A DNA stretch of 64,000 bases, from the IMG/VR virus record IMGVR_UViG_3300025073_000608, positions 41,076 to 105,075 of that record, one strand, 5' to 3'. The stretch comes from a virus. Below, piece after piece: positions 47,010 to 56,469 of this stretch (positions are counted from its first letter, which is position 1; each line of letters begins with the position of its first letter). The notes beneath the pieces are model-generated. The model was given only the letters and a program-made list of their open reading frames with translations, was not told where the DNA came from and made no database searches. A program made the translations under genes and the position numbers.

Positions 47010-47647
47010 GATTTTAATGCTTTTTTAATTTTTCTCACGATAAAATTATGACCAGCGTCATTATAGTGAATTCCTGCATCCATAGTATATTTTAATTTAA
47101 ATTTTTCGTCTTGTGGCAGAAAAATTGTTTCGTCGGCCAGTTTAGATATTCTATTAATATTATTTAGGTTTAGTTGTCTATAGTCCTCTCCAAAATGAAT
47201 CACTTTATTTTCGAAAACTGATAAATATATACCATGAGGACTTAAAAAAACTATTTTTTTGCAATATTTCCTAAACGTTTTAAAACAATCTTTTTCTTCT
47301 TGTTCGTTTTGATAAAAAAACAAATTTGTATTCATGAACGGTGGACGTTGATACAAAAAAGCTTTTTCAAATCTTCTATATTTGGTATTTAAATAATATT
47401 CCCATATCGTTTTAGGCCAAGGCAAAACTCCATTATCATGTATTCCAACTTGAATTATTAATATATCAAATTTCTTATTTAAATCAATAACAAACTCTTC
47501 TAGTTTATTTAGGGTATTAATATGAAATTGAGAACCAATATTAAAATAAGTAAAAGAAAAATTCGGTAATAGACGTATTAATTTATTTATGTATGAGTTT
47601 CCTTGTGGGACAGTTCCACGAGAATCAGATAAAATCAAAACATTCAT
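47006..47647 (-). CDS. SGNH/GDSL-type hydrolase (213 aa)
   Basis: The protein begins LILSDSRG, the block I Ser motif at Ser9. It continues with IIQVGIHDNG (block III-like) and ends with the DAGIHYNDAGH Asp/His block. SGNH enzymes are esterases, deacetylases or acetyltransferase-type domains that act on glycans or lipids. Sequence and layout closely resemble the N-terminal domain of the next-door SGNH-FAAL-ACP fusion (shared LxDSR, KTFR, FLSPHG/FINMHS patterns), so the two are probably paralogues. No signal peptide, hence cytoplasmic. It starts 12 nt after the fusion gene. Confidence 0.65.
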   Translation of the reverse strand: MNVLILSDSRGTVPQGNSYINKLIRLLPNFSFTYFNIGSQFHINTLNKLEEFVIDLNKKFDILIIQVGIHDNGVLPWPKTIWEYYLNTKYRRFEKAFLYQRPPFMNTNLFFYQNEQEEKDCFKTFRKYCKKIVFLSPHGIYLSVFENKVIHFGEDYRQLNLNNINRISKLADETIFLPQDEKFKLKYTMDAGIHYNDAGHNFIVRKIKKALKS

Positions 47648-47659
47648 ACTTCATATCTT

Positions 47660-50017
47660 TTATATTGGTAATACTGCTATAATTCCATCAATATTATCAA
47701 TTTTGTCTAAATCAATACGAAAACTATCTTTGGTTAATAATTCTTTATTTAAAGATACCCCTGATTTTTCTAAGAATAGAATTAATTCAAACAGTTCCAA
47801 ACTATCCAATAAACCAGAGGTATATAATCTGTCGCTTATTCTAATACTCGGTTTATTTTTTTCAGCCAAGAATTTATTAATGATATTTAATATTCCTATT
47901 TTTTTAATTAGTTTTTCCCCAGAACGAAAACGGCTTATTTTACCACTGGAAGTTTTGATTAAAAACGATGGATTTTCTATAAATACAGTAGGGGAGACTT
48001 CGTATAAATTTTTAACAGTTAAAGATATTTCTTTAGAGATAACGTCAGCAAGAGATAAGTCGTTTGTTTCAGCAATAATAAATGTTCTACATGTTCCTAG
48101 TTCATTATCTTGGATTCCAATACAAGCTATTCTTCCTGGGGTAATTCCTTTGATACCATCAAGACTTTTTTCAACTAATTCTGGATAAATATTAATTCCA
48201 AAAGAAACAAAATTGTCTTTATTTCTTCCAGCTACAAAAATTTCTCCATTATATATTAATCCTAAATCTCCAGTATCATAATATCCATATTTATTTAGAG
48301 TCTTAGTTGTAATAGTATTACTTTTAATATAAATTTTACCAACAACTGGTTCCCCAGTAATATCTTCTTCGTTATCATTTAAAATTAAAACAGAAATCCC
48401 CTGCATAGCTCTACCGCAACTTGTTAATGAAAAACCATTAGCTAGTGTTATTGAAGATAGAGAATTAGATTGACTGACGGCAAATACATTTTCCGCTAGG
48501 GCATAACAATTAGCTATCTGACAATTAAGTTTATTATTTTTATATTTTTCAATAAATTTATTAATATCTTTATTGAATGAAAGCTCAGAACAACTAATTA
48601 AAAATTGTAAAGAAGATAAATCTATTTTAGATATATCGTCTTTTTGATTAGCCAAAAACGAAAAAACAAAATTCGGCCACCAAACATGAGTAGCTTTATA
48701 TTTCTCAATCATTTCTAATATTAACACTGGGCGAGAAAGCCATAAAAATGTATCTATATATGCAACTGAACAATCCATAACAACAGGAATAATAACCGAA
48801 GTAATTAATCCCATATCGTGATATAATGGTAGCCAAGAAACAATAGAACTATACTGATTGATGTTAGAAATAAGAGCATATTCTTCGACATTCTCTATTG
48901 CTTGCTTATGTGTTACTTCTAATATTTTAACGTCACCAGTGGTTCCTGATGATAATTGCAAAAAGGCGACATCATCAGAAGAATAATCAATCAAATCTAA
49001 TTCATATCTATCATTGTGAGGATTATTTATAGTAAATGCCGCGTTAAAAAATGTCTTAAGCGACGAAAAATATTTTTCCGAACAAAAACAAAATGATGGA
49101 TTTACTATTTCTTTTATTCTTTGTAACTTTTTATGAAATTCTGAAGAATGAACTTTAACTGAAGGATGTTGTATAATCAATGGAATACGATTATAAAGAA
49201 TACATCCCCAAAAAGCAGCAATTAAATTGGAAGTCAAATCATCGCACAAAATTACTTTATCTCGTTCCTGTGTATTATTTGCAATAAATGAACCTATTCT
49301 TTTGGATTCTTCAAAAAGAGATTTGTGTTTAGATGAATCTGCTAATAGGTTGGGTAATATTTTGTGTGCTCGTTGAATATATCTGGCTAAATAAGTAGCA
49401 ATATAATTAATTCCATGAAACATATAATGCAACCTATCAGGTAAACAACAATTAGATATCCATTCATTGTCTTGTGGTAAAGAAAAAGAATCGCAATCAA
49501 CAGGAGAAAATCTAAAATTAGCTTCTAGTTGTTTATATTGATGAGTCATTCCAAGACCATACTCTTTATTTAAATCGTTTGGTGGCCGAACAGAATGCAT
49601 ATTAATAAAAATAACATTTCTTCCTCTTGACCTAAATGTTTTAAAAACAGATTTTTCTTCTTTTTCGTCTTTATATAAAAATTTAGATTTACCATTATTT
49701 TCTATTTTATCAATAAGAGAAGATTGGTTAAATTCTCTGGTTTTGGTATTTATAATCTCTTTCCACGTTTCTTCGGGCCAGAAGCATGGTCCTCCCTCAT
49801 GCCATCCCGCTTGAATAATGATAATATCGAATACTTTATCTGGGAATTTGTCCAAAAGAAATTCTTCCATCATATTAATAGATGCAAGCCATTTATCTAT
49901 TCCGCTAATATAAGACGTGATATTATATCCTTTACCAAGCATCTGTTGTAATACATTAGGCCAACTATATTCTCTCGGCCACATAGCTCTAGAGTCTGCT
50001 AAAATAAGGATTTCCAT
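47660..50017 (-). CDS. SGNH hydrolase - fatty acyl-AMP ligase - acyl carrier protein fusion
   Basis: The start is set at ATG 50017 (MEILILADSRAMWP), 4 nt after the upstream stop, giving 785 aa. Residues 1-230 form an SGNH-like domain (ADSR with Ser9; DRLHY with Asp194/His197). Residues 240-700 are an adenylate-forming ligase: LSSGTTGD, WLPLYHDMGLI (a FAAL signature), YDTGDLG, GRNKDNFVSFGINIYP and TSSGKISR. Residues 700-785 resemble an ACP, with LLDSLEL placing the phosphopantetheine Ser near 739. The protein would activate an acyl acid as acyl-AMP, load it on its own carrier domain and possibly pass it to a sugar through the SGNH domain. The acyl substrate is unknown. Confidence 0.8.
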   Translation of the reverse strand: MEILILADSRAMWPREYSWPNVLQQMLGKGYNITSYISGIDKWLASINMMEEFLLDKFPDKVFDIIIIQAGWHEGGPCFWPEETWKEIINTKTREFNQSSLIDKIENNGKSKFLYKDEKEEKSVFKTFRSRGRNVIFINMHSVRPPNDLNKEYGLGMTHQYKQLEANFRFSPVDCDSFSLPQDNEWISNCCLPDRLHYMFHGINYIATYLARYIQRAHKILPNLLADSSKHKSLFEESKRIGSFIANNTQERDKVILCDDLTSNLIAAFWGCILYNRIPLIIQHPSVKVHSSEFHKKLQRIKEIVNPSFCFCSEKYFSSLKTFFNAAFTINNPHNDRYELDLIDYSSDDVAFLQLSSGTTGDVKILEVTHKQAIENVEEYALISNINQYSSIVSWLPLYHDMGLITSVIIPVVMDCSVAYIDTFLWLSRPVLILEMIEKYKATHVWWPNFVFSFLANQKDDISKIDLSSLQFLISCSELSFNKDINKFIEKYKNNKLNCQIANCYALAENVFAVSQSNSLSSITLANGFSLTSCGRAMQGISVLILNDNEEDITGEPVVGKIYIKSNTITTKTLNKYGYYDTGDLGLIYNGEIFVAGRNKDNFVSFGINIYPELVEKSLDGIKGITPGRIACIGIQDNELGTCRTFIIAETNDLSLADVISKEISLTVKNLYEVSPTVFIENPSFLIKTSSGKISRFRSGEKLIKKIGILNIINKFLAEKNKPSIRISDRLYTSGLLDSLELFELILFLEKSGVSLNKELLTKDSFRIDLDKIDNIDGIIAVLPI

Positions 50018-50021
50018 AATT

Positions 50022-50801
50022 TTAATTAAATCTTTCTTTCCAAACATTGGGATATTTTTTCCAATTTAATCTATCAATACAACTAACTAAATCGTCAAGT
50101 GGTTCGCTATATTTTAATCTAAATTTTGGGTCATCTTTCAATATTTGGGTAAAATGTATGGGTGCATGGTCGCCACTGGTTCCAGGCATATGGCCACATT
50201 TTAATAATGGAAAAGACGATAAAATAGCTTTAATACCAACGTGTTGACTTCTTATAGCTAAATCTGCATGAGCCATTGGGCAGGTTTCAAAATGACAATC
50301 AAATCCCCCAATTCTATCAAAAGTTGTTCTATACCAAATAACAGAATTAAAAATTAACCAATGACTAGGAATTACCATTGGATTTACTGGATAAGCATTA
50401 ACAATTTTATAATAATCATCGTTTTGATAATCATTTTCTCTGGATAAATTTTCGCTTTCTGAATACTTACAAACAACTACATGTTCATCGTTATATTTAG
50501 AAAGGATATCAATATTATTATCCAAAGAATCTTGAATTAAAAAACAATCATCTGCATGAGTGGGATATATAAATGTTCCTTCACACAAAAGACTTCCTAT
50601 AGCAGATGCTCTTACTGGAGAACCGAAATCTCTAACATATTTAATATTTTTATATTGTAAAAGATTTTCTGGTAATTGGTGTGGTCCCACAATAACTAAT
50701 TCAAAAGAACGCCTTGTTGAAGACAAAATAGATTCATATACTTTTGTCCAGTTCTGCGGACGAATAGCTGGCATTAAGATTGAAATTTCTGGTTTTGTCA
50801 T
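50022..50801 (-). CDS. GT2-like glycosyltransferase
   Basis: The 259-aa protein has a GT-A-type start (ISILMPAIRPQNWTKVYESI...FELVIVGP), HADDC in the metal-binding DxD position (about residue 88), and GGFDCHFET near the acceptor site. It ends WKKYPNVWKERF. It is clearly paralogous to the product of 52884-53720: both share SIRP/AIRP, GGFDC, HMPG/HLPG...GDHAP/GDHGP and the terminal W..FPN(I/V)W..RF. It overlaps the methyltransferase gene by ATGA. Substrates are unknown; it probably adds a residue of the phage glycan. Confidence 0.7.
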   Translation of the reverse strand: MTKPEISILMPAIRPQNWTKVYESILSSTRRSFELVIVGPHQLPENLLQYKNIKYVRDFGSPVRASAIGSLLCEGTFIYPTHADDCFLIQDSLDNNIDILSKYNDEHVVVCKYSESENLSRENDYQNDDYYKIVNAYPVNPMVIPSHWLIFNSVIWYRTTFDRIGGFDCHFETCPMAHADLAIRSQHVGIKAILSSFPLLKCGHMPGTSGDHAPIHFTQILKDDPKFRLKYSEPLDDLVSCIDRLNWKKYPNVWKERFN

Positions 50802-51376
50802 ATAGATAGAGCTTTTACCGCTTCAATATTTAGACTAACTAGTTTTCCTTTTATTTCATCAGTTAGTCTTCTAGATTTATATTCAATACTTGGCAAATAA
50901 CATTGAGAGTAATCATCAATATAAAAATGTTCTGTTTCCCTCCAATCATAACGATGGATATTTACGAAATCTAATCCTTTTAATAAACTAGTTAAATACT
51001 TTTCATTAAAACCAATATAATGAAAATCATAAGCATGTTTTTGGGAACCAAACATTAAATTTGTAATGGCTTCTAAATCTCTTGTTTGAATATAATATTC
51101 ACACAAAGCCTCAAAATCTGGGACAGAAATCCTTAAAATACCACCTGGTTTTAATATCTCATTCCAGCGGATTAATATTGGAAGAACTTCGTCTCTTTTG
51201 CAATGTTCAAGCATATGACAAGTATAAATAACATCAACACTATTATTTTTAAACGAAGATAATAGGAAGCAGTCTTCTACTAGGTCTGGAGAGCATTCTG
51301 GACGGATATCTATGTTAATATATCCATGTATTTTCCGATGGTAACACCCCAAATGTAATTTGATAAGTTCTGACAT
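50798..51376 (-). CDS. SAM-dependent methyltransferase
   Basis: The 192-aa class I methyltransferase shows LHLGCYHRKIHGYINIDI (SAM-binding motif I, with INIDI as the acidic end of beta2), VDVIYTCHMLEHCKRDEV (motif II) and EILKPGGILRISVPD (motif III), typical of the predicted methyltransferases in sugar clusters. It probably methylates a sugar hydroxyl or carboxylate. It starts 2 nt after the upstream radical SAM gene and overlaps the GT2-like gene downstream by 4 nt. The acceptor is not determinable. Confidence 0.8.
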   Translation of the reverse strand: MSELIKLHLGCYHRKIHGYINIDIRPECSPDLVEDCFLLSSFKNNSVDVIYTCHMLEHCKRDEVLPILIRWNEILKPGGILRISVPDFEALCEYYIQTRDLEAITNLMFGSQKHAYDFHYIGFNEKYLTSLLKGLDFVNIHRYDWRETEHFYIDDYSQCYLPSIEYKSRRLTDEIKGKLVSLNIEAVKALSI

Positions 51377-51378
51377 AA

Positions 51379-52887
51379 TTAGTCTCCTAATATTTTTCTT
51401 TTTAATCTAATATTTAACATGTTTTGTATTTCTGTTTTAAAATTAGGTCCAAATTTTAATGTCATTTTTTCCAAATAAGATGGGTTACTAAAATATTTAA
51501 TTACCGCTTCGTCACGAAATTTAAGAATTTCATGATTTTTTAATACTTCTGTCGGAAGATTAAACGTTTCGTAAGCGTGTTGAGAATATCCTATCCATCC
51601 GACGCCATTGTTTTCTGGTAAAACAGATGGATTATGTTGAGAAAAATCTCTGTGTAATTGACTTCCAGGATAACCCATAGCACAATACATATTAGCATAT
51701 TCGCCATTTAAGTTCATAGCTAAATCTAACGTTGATTGCATTGTTTCAATGGTGTCTGTTGGTAACCCAAATATAAAATTATTCATAGAACAAATTCCAT
51801 GATTTTGAATTTTAGAAACAATATCATGAATATTTAATTCTTGAAATTTACCCTTAATGACTTCTTGCCTTACTTTAATATTACCAGATTCAATACCTAG
51901 TGCTAGCCAATTTACTCCAGCTTTTTTAAGAATATCTAAATATTGTTCTCTTACGGTGTCTATTCTTGCGTAAGCCCAAAAATTAAATTTCATCCCGCTA
52001 TCAATAACACCCTTACAAATTTCAAGAAAATGGGGTGGTTTTAAGACAAACATTTCATCAGCTATTTTAACATTAGTAACCCCCTTATCAGTAAAACCCC
52101 TTAAAATCCTTAATGTATGAGCGGGCGACCAAGTGCGGAAAGTATTATTTTTATTATCCCCATTATTAAATGGAGAATTAATCATACAAAAAGAACACTG
52201 AAAAGGACATCCCAAACTGGTATATAAAGATAAAAATGGTTGAGTTTTATTTTCATTAGTCCAACTATGCCAATTAGAAGTTCTATACTGTTCTAAAGGA
52301 AGAAGGTCAAGAGGCAAATTCGGAATATCATTATCTAAGTCTCGTAATAAAGGAGCAGAGCAATTTCCCTCTATCTTTCCAGAAATATAATTAAAATACC
52401 ACAATCCAGGAACTTTTTTCCTATCGCTAATATCTTTGTGATTTTTTTGTTTTAATAATATATCCAATGTAATTGGACCTTCCCCCTGACAAACCAATGC
52501 TCCTGGGTCGTCTTCTATAGTTCTTATCGGTAACGAAGAGGGGTGCGGACCAATATAGATACGAGTAATATCTAAATCAGCCAATTTATGCATAATGTCG
52601 ATTGCCCCTGTCATATTTTGTGTCGAGGCTGATGGCTGTTGCCCATAAACAACCATACCAATTACTTTTGGAGATTTATTTTTAACGATTGTATATACTT
52701 CTTTTGGATTTAACCTTAAAGCTTCGCAGTCGAGTATTTCTACATTCCACCCTTTATTTATAAGATAAGAAGCAATCATTAACGCCCAAATTGGGGGTTC
52801 TATAGCTGAAAAATTATTACTAAGGTCTTGATAGACTCTTTTAGCAGAATTCGGATGAATAAGTAGGATATCTAAATCGTTTTTCAT
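51379..52887 (-). CDS. B12-binding radical SAM enzyme
   Basis: The 502-aa protein has an N-terminal cobalamin-binding-type Rossmann region (residues 1-145: ILLIHPNSAKRV, GMVVYGQQPSAST, YIGPHPSSLP, VCQGEGPIT). The radical SAM core follows, with CPFQCSFC holding Cys227/231/234 for the 4Fe-4S cluster, then LALGIESGNIKVRQEV and NFIFGLPTDTIETMQ. The family catalyses radical methylation and other C-H chemistry. In this context the target may be a nucleotide sugar or a glycan. It overlaps the flanking GT2 gene by ATGA. It is one of two such enzymes here, not close paralogues by eye. Confidence 0.82.
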   Translation of the reverse strand: MKNDLDILLIHPNSAKRVYQDLSNNFSAIEPPIWALMIASYLINKGWNVEILDCEALRLNPKEVYTIVKNKSPKVIGMVVYGQQPSASTQNMTGAIDIMHKLADLDITRIYIGPHPSSLPIRTIEDDPGALVCQGEGPITLDILLKQKNHKDISDRKKVPGLWYFNYISGKIEGNCSAPLLRDLDNDIPNLPLDLLPLEQYRTSNWHSWTNENKTQPFLSLYTSLGCPFQCSFCMINSPFNNGDNKNNTFRTWSPAHTLRILRGFTDKGVTNVKIADEMFVLKPPHFLEICKGVIDSGMKFNFWAYARIDTVREQYLDILKKAGVNWLALGIESGNIKVRQEVIKGKFQELNIHDIVSKIQNHGICSMNNFIFGLPTDTIETMQSTLDLAMNLNGEYANMYCAMGYPGSQLHRDFSQHNPSVLPENNGVGWIGYSQHAYETFNLPTEVLKNHEILKFRDEAVIKYFSNPSYLEKMTLKFGPNFKTEIQNMLNIRLKRKILGD

Positions 52888-53720
52888 ATTTTATTAACTA
52901 ACAAATTATTTTTATCAAATCTTCTTTCCCATATATTAGGAAAATTCTTCCAATCGTCATAATTTAAATTAATTCTTTGTTTTATATCTAGGGTTGAGTT
53001 TCCGTAGATAGAATTAAATCTTGTAATGTCTGGTCCTAATTGAGCATCATTTACTGGTCCATGGTCGCCCTGCTGGCCAGGAAGATGAGAACAATAAAAA
53101 GCAACCACAGGAAGACTTACAATTTGTCCTCCATCTGATTGAACTCTAAAAGCTAAATCGTGTAAAGCATGATTGCTATATTCATAATTACAATCAAATC
53201 CACCAAGCCAAAGAAAATAGTTCTTCTTAATAAAGAAATGCATACATAATTTATAATTAACGGGAATTCCCGGTAATCTTAAATCAGCATGAGAATGGGC
53301 AATCCAATAATATGGAGAGAAATGTTCATGATTTTCTTTTAAAGGTAAAAGAGTTATCGGGTCTAATACTCCTTCATCATACCTCATATTTATCATATCT
53401 TTGAATGTCAATGCTTCTCTATGAAGGTCAACAGCAATATCAATAACATTGGGTTGTAATAATCCATCATCTGTTGTATTATAAATAAATTCCCCCCTAG
53501 CTAAAAGAGCCGCCATTTGAAAACAAATAGTTGGATTAGCGTAAGTATGAATAAATACAACATTTCCTTTTTTCATTAATTCTTCTGGAATTAGATATGG
53601 ACCAGGAATTATAATTTCAAAAGAATATCTCTGACAAGCATTTTGAGCTGATTCATAAAATTTAATCAGATTTTCTGGGCGAATAGACGGTAAAATAATA
53701 GATACGTCTGGACTTTTCAT
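52884..53720 (-). CDS. GT2-like glycosyltransferase (paralogue of 50022-50801)
   Basis: The 278-aa product begins VSIILPSIRPENLIKFYESA and has FEIIIPGP, TTDDG in the DxD position (about residue 88) and LGGFDCNYEYSNHALHDLAFR. It ends WKNFPNIWERRF. The match to the 50022-50801 product extends over the whole length, so the pair arose by duplication or by import of related genes. It is flanked by two radical SAM genes, with ATGA overlaps on both sides, indicating tight co-expression. Donor and acceptor are unknown. Confidence 0.7.
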   Translation of the reverse strand: MKSPDVSIILPSIRPENLIKFYESAQNACQRYSFEIIIPGPYLIPEELMKKGNVVFIHTYANPTICFQMAALLARGEFIYNTTDDGLLQPNVIDIAVDLHREALTFKDMINMRYDEGVLDPITLLPLKENHEHFSPYYWIAHSHADLRLPGIPVNYKLCMHFFIKKNYFLWLGGFDCNYEYSNHALHDLAFRVQSDGGQIVSLPVVAFYCSHLPGQQGDHGPVNDAQLGPDITRFNSIYGNSTLDIKQRINLNYDDWKNFPNIWERRFDKNNLLVNKI

Positions 53721-55501
53721 ATTAATTGAAATCCTATTGGATTTCTTTGTTTTTTAGTTGAGTTACTTTTTCTTCCATGTAAGACTACTTTGGTAGCAAA
53801 CTCTTTAGTAGAACTATAATCGTAAGGAGAAGGGAGATTATCTTGTTGAACAGAAAAAACTGTCAATAACTCCGCAAACTTACTTTTTATGTCTATACCT
53901 TTAGACATCAAAAATCCCACAGTTATTTGAAATAATTTTTGAAAGAATTTATTAGGATTTAAGCATAACAATAAAAAAACAAATTCTTCTGGGTCATAAT
54001 ATATTGACCCAAATCTAGCATCATGTTGACATCTCCTTTCCCCATCTGTAATGTCGTTTGCTACTCTCCATAATAATTTTACTTCATCCATATCGCATTT
54101 AGAGATAAATTCAAAATAATCTGTAAATTTGATTTTATATTCTTTAATAAGAAAATTAATAATTTCTTCGGCAGCTTTAAGCCCATATAAAGATTGAGCT
54201 AACCAAGAAATAACGGCACACTTTTTCCATTCTTCTTGGGACATTGAATTAGTTCCAATAACTATTTCCTCAAATTCTTGAACGATAGAATTATCTCGAA
54301 CACTACCATGAACTTCCGCTAGTGGGATTTTAACAGTTTTTAAACCATATTTTGAAATATAATCTTTTTCTGCCATCGCTGTATTTGGAAGAACTTGACA
54401 ATGATAAATAAATACCTGATTATTAATAACAGATTCTAGGGTTTCTTCTAGTCCAGACAAAAATGAAGAATATGTTTCTCCTGGAAGACCTAATATTAAT
54501 TCGGTATAAGTAGGGATTCCCGCTTCTGTATATTTTATTTGTAATTGTTTAAATGTTTTAGTATTAATATTCGAACGATGAATATTGGCTAATACAGATT
54601 TATCGTTAGATTGTTTCGCTAGCGTTACTGTTTTAGCTAAATTAGCTTTAGATAATATTAAAGCTGTATTAAATATATTTTCTGTTGTATTTTTCCCATA
54701 ACAAACGCGAAACTTATCTGGATATCCATATTCTAATTTAATATCTGAAAATAGTTGGGCTACATCAATATCTCTTTTATACATTCCAAAATTTGCGTCT
54801 GCACAGAAGATATATTCTACTTGATTTTTTGCAAGCCATAAGGCTTCTTGCTTTGTATATTCAAGAGAATGGAAGACAATCTTCTTATTTAAGTCTGATT
54901 GTCCCCAAAAACAAAAATCACAAGAGAATGGACACGAACGATTTGTTTCTACTATTGCTTTAAATTTAATATCTTGATTATCTTTAATTAATTGGTCAAA
55001 TAGTCCTAATGAATATGGTGACGGAAAAACATCTATTTCTTTAGTTGTAACATCATTCTTTAATGTAATATGATGGGGAAAATTATTCTCCCTTTTTAAA
55101 TATTTAATTAATAAATCTCGGAATATAATTTCTCCCTCCCCAAATATTCCTATATCTATAAAGGGATTTTCAATATAAAAATTACTGTTTAATGGAACTT
55201 GTGGTCCACCAAAGATAATTAGACAATTAGGAAATCTATTTTTAATTTCTTTCGCAACCGCCAAGTTTAACTGATGATTCCAAATTGATGATGAAAAACA
55301 AGCTATATCTGGATTTTCATATCTAGATAAAATATTTAATAATGGTTCCCTTCGAAACAAAAATTCTTGAAAATCAAAATTAAGTCTAACATCTTCGTCC
55401 TGAAGACAATATGCTAATAACAATCCTGACGAATAGGGAAAATAAACAGTGTTATCTGTTGGAATGTTAAACTCATTAAAATAAACTTTAATTTTTTTCA
55501 T
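53717..55501 (-). CDS. B12-binding radical SAM enzyme (594 aa)
   Basis: The N-terminal ~170 residues resemble a B12-binding Rossmann domain (VYFPYSSGLLLAYCL, IACFSSSIWNHQLNLAVAKEI, IIFGGPQVPLN, GEGEIIFRDLL). The canonical DxHxxG is not evident, as in base-off members. The radical SAM cluster motif CPFSCDFC (Cys190/194/197) follows, with TYTELILGLPGETYSSFL further on. A C-terminal ~200-residue extension is unassigned. The enzyme is probably a radical SAM methylase or other sugar-modifying enzyme. It overlaps the next gene by ATGA and starts 5 nt after the SDR gene. The substrate is unknown. Confidence 0.8.
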   Translation of the reverse strand: MKKIKVYFNEFNIPTDNTVYFPYSSGLLLAYCLQDEDVRLNFDFQEFLFRREPLLNILSRYENPDIACFSSSIWNHQLNLAVAKEIKNRFPNCLIIFGGPQVPLNSNFYIENPFIDIGIFGEGEIIFRDLLIKYLKRENNFPHHITLKNDVTTKEIDVFPSPYSLGLFDQLIKDNQDIKFKAIVETNRSCPFSCDFCFWGQSDLNKKIVFHSLEYTKQEALWLAKNQVEYIFCADANFGMYKRDIDVAQLFSDIKLEYGYPDKFRVCYGKNTTENIFNTALILSKANLAKTVTLAKQSNDKSVLANIHRSNINTKTFKQLQIKYTEAGIPTYTELILGLPGETYSSFLSGLEETLESVINNQVFIYHCQVLPNTAMAEKDYISKYGLKTVKIPLAEVHGSVRDNSIVQEFEEIVIGTNSMSQEEWKKCAVISWLAQSLYGLKAAEEIINFLIKEYKIKFTDYFEFISKCDMDEVKLLWRVANDITDGERRCQHDARFGSIYYDPEEFVFLLLCLNPNKFFQKLFQITVGFLMSKGIDIKSKFAELLTVFSVQQDNLPSPYDYSSTKEFATKVVLHGRKSNSTKKQRNPIGFQLI

Positions 55502-55506
55502 TGGAA

Positions 55507-56469
55507 TTAACGATATAGATTATTTACATCTATCCAAAAATCATTAATACTTTGACTTAATGTTTTTTTGGGGGTCCATCCGGTCGCTGCTTGAAATTTG
55601 TGGATATTTGGAATTTGTCTATCTATATCAGATGGACGCATTAAACCAGAGATTTGCTTTGTTGGTATATTTTTACCAGATTTTTTAATTAATGCTTCTA
55701 AAACTCCACCAACAGAAATTGGTTCTATTCCACCAATGTTATAAACCTCTCCAATTTTCCCGTTACAGGTTATTAACCAATAACATTCAGCAGCTTCCAT
55801 TGGGTCGATAATTGTTCGTATCGAAGAAAGATTTCCGTGCTCAACCGTTTCTTTTTTACCATTGGAAACATCTATAATTTGTCTGGCAAAATGAGTAGCA
55901 AATAAATCTGGTCGTCGAGGATTGAAATAAGAGAACATTCTTGTTCTGATTACATTTAATTTAAAATTAAGAAAATAAACGTAACCAAGACTATCTTGCA
56001 TCAATTTAGATGATGCATATGGATTAATTGGAAGAAGTGGACAATTTTCGTCAATAGGAATAAATTCTTTACTAGGATTTCCGTATACTTCAGAAGTGCT
56101 ACATAGTTGAATAATTGGATTATAATTATCCTTATCTTTTAAAAGTCTAACGGCTTCTAATATATGAAGAGTGATATTAACATTATTATTAACAACAACA
56201 CAAGGAGAATCAAAAGAATTCCTTACGTTGGCCATAGAAGCAATATGAAAAATAACATCTGGACGATACTTGTCTAGAGTTTTTAACAAAGAGGGAAAAT
56301 CCATTAAATCAACATAAATAATTGAAACTTTATCTTTGATATTTTGAATATTAGATAGTCCATTATGATTCCTAACAGTTCCAAATATTTGATGATTAGT
56401 AGTATTTACCAAAAATTCTCCAAGATAACTACCTGCACTTCCATTAATACCCGTAATTAAAATTTTCAT
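55507..56469 (-). CDS. SDR sugar reductase/dehydratase, GMD/RMD-like
   Basis: The start is set at ATG 56469 (MKILITGINGSAG), overlapping the upstream TGA. The 320-aa extended SDR has LITGINGSAGSYLGEFL, CSTSEVYGNP (catalytic Ser), NPYASSK (Tyr/Lys), RRPDLFATHFARQI and GNLSSIRTIIDPMEAAECYWL...GEVYNIGG. The last two are typical of GDP-4-keto-6-deoxymannose reductase (RMD) and its GMD relatives. If RMD, it would make GDP-D-rhamnose from the GMD product, branching from the colitose route. The exact reaction is inferred; a second 4,6-dehydratase is possible. Confidence 0.75.
   Translation of the reverse strand: MKILITGINGSAGSYLGEFLVNTTNHQIFGTVRNHNGLSNIQNIKDKVSIIYVDLMDFPSLLKTLDKYRPDVIFHIASMANVRNSFDSPCVVVNNNVNITLHILEAVRLLKDKDNYNPIIQLCSTSEVYGNPSKEFIPIDENCPLLPINPYASSKLMQDSLGYVYFLNFKLNVIRTRMFSYFNPRRPDLFATHFARQIIDVSNGKKETVEHGNLSSIRTIIDPMEAAECYWLITCNGKIGEVYNIGGIEPISVGGVLEALIKKSGKNIPTKQISGLMRPSDIDRQIPNIHKFQAATGWTPKKTLSQSINDFWIDVNNLYR

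Noticed and set aside
47589-48188. 199-codon open frame on the + strand
   Set aside because: Antisense to the FAAL fusion, whose motifs are clear; hydrophobic Ser/Ile/Leu composition is typical of a shadow frame.
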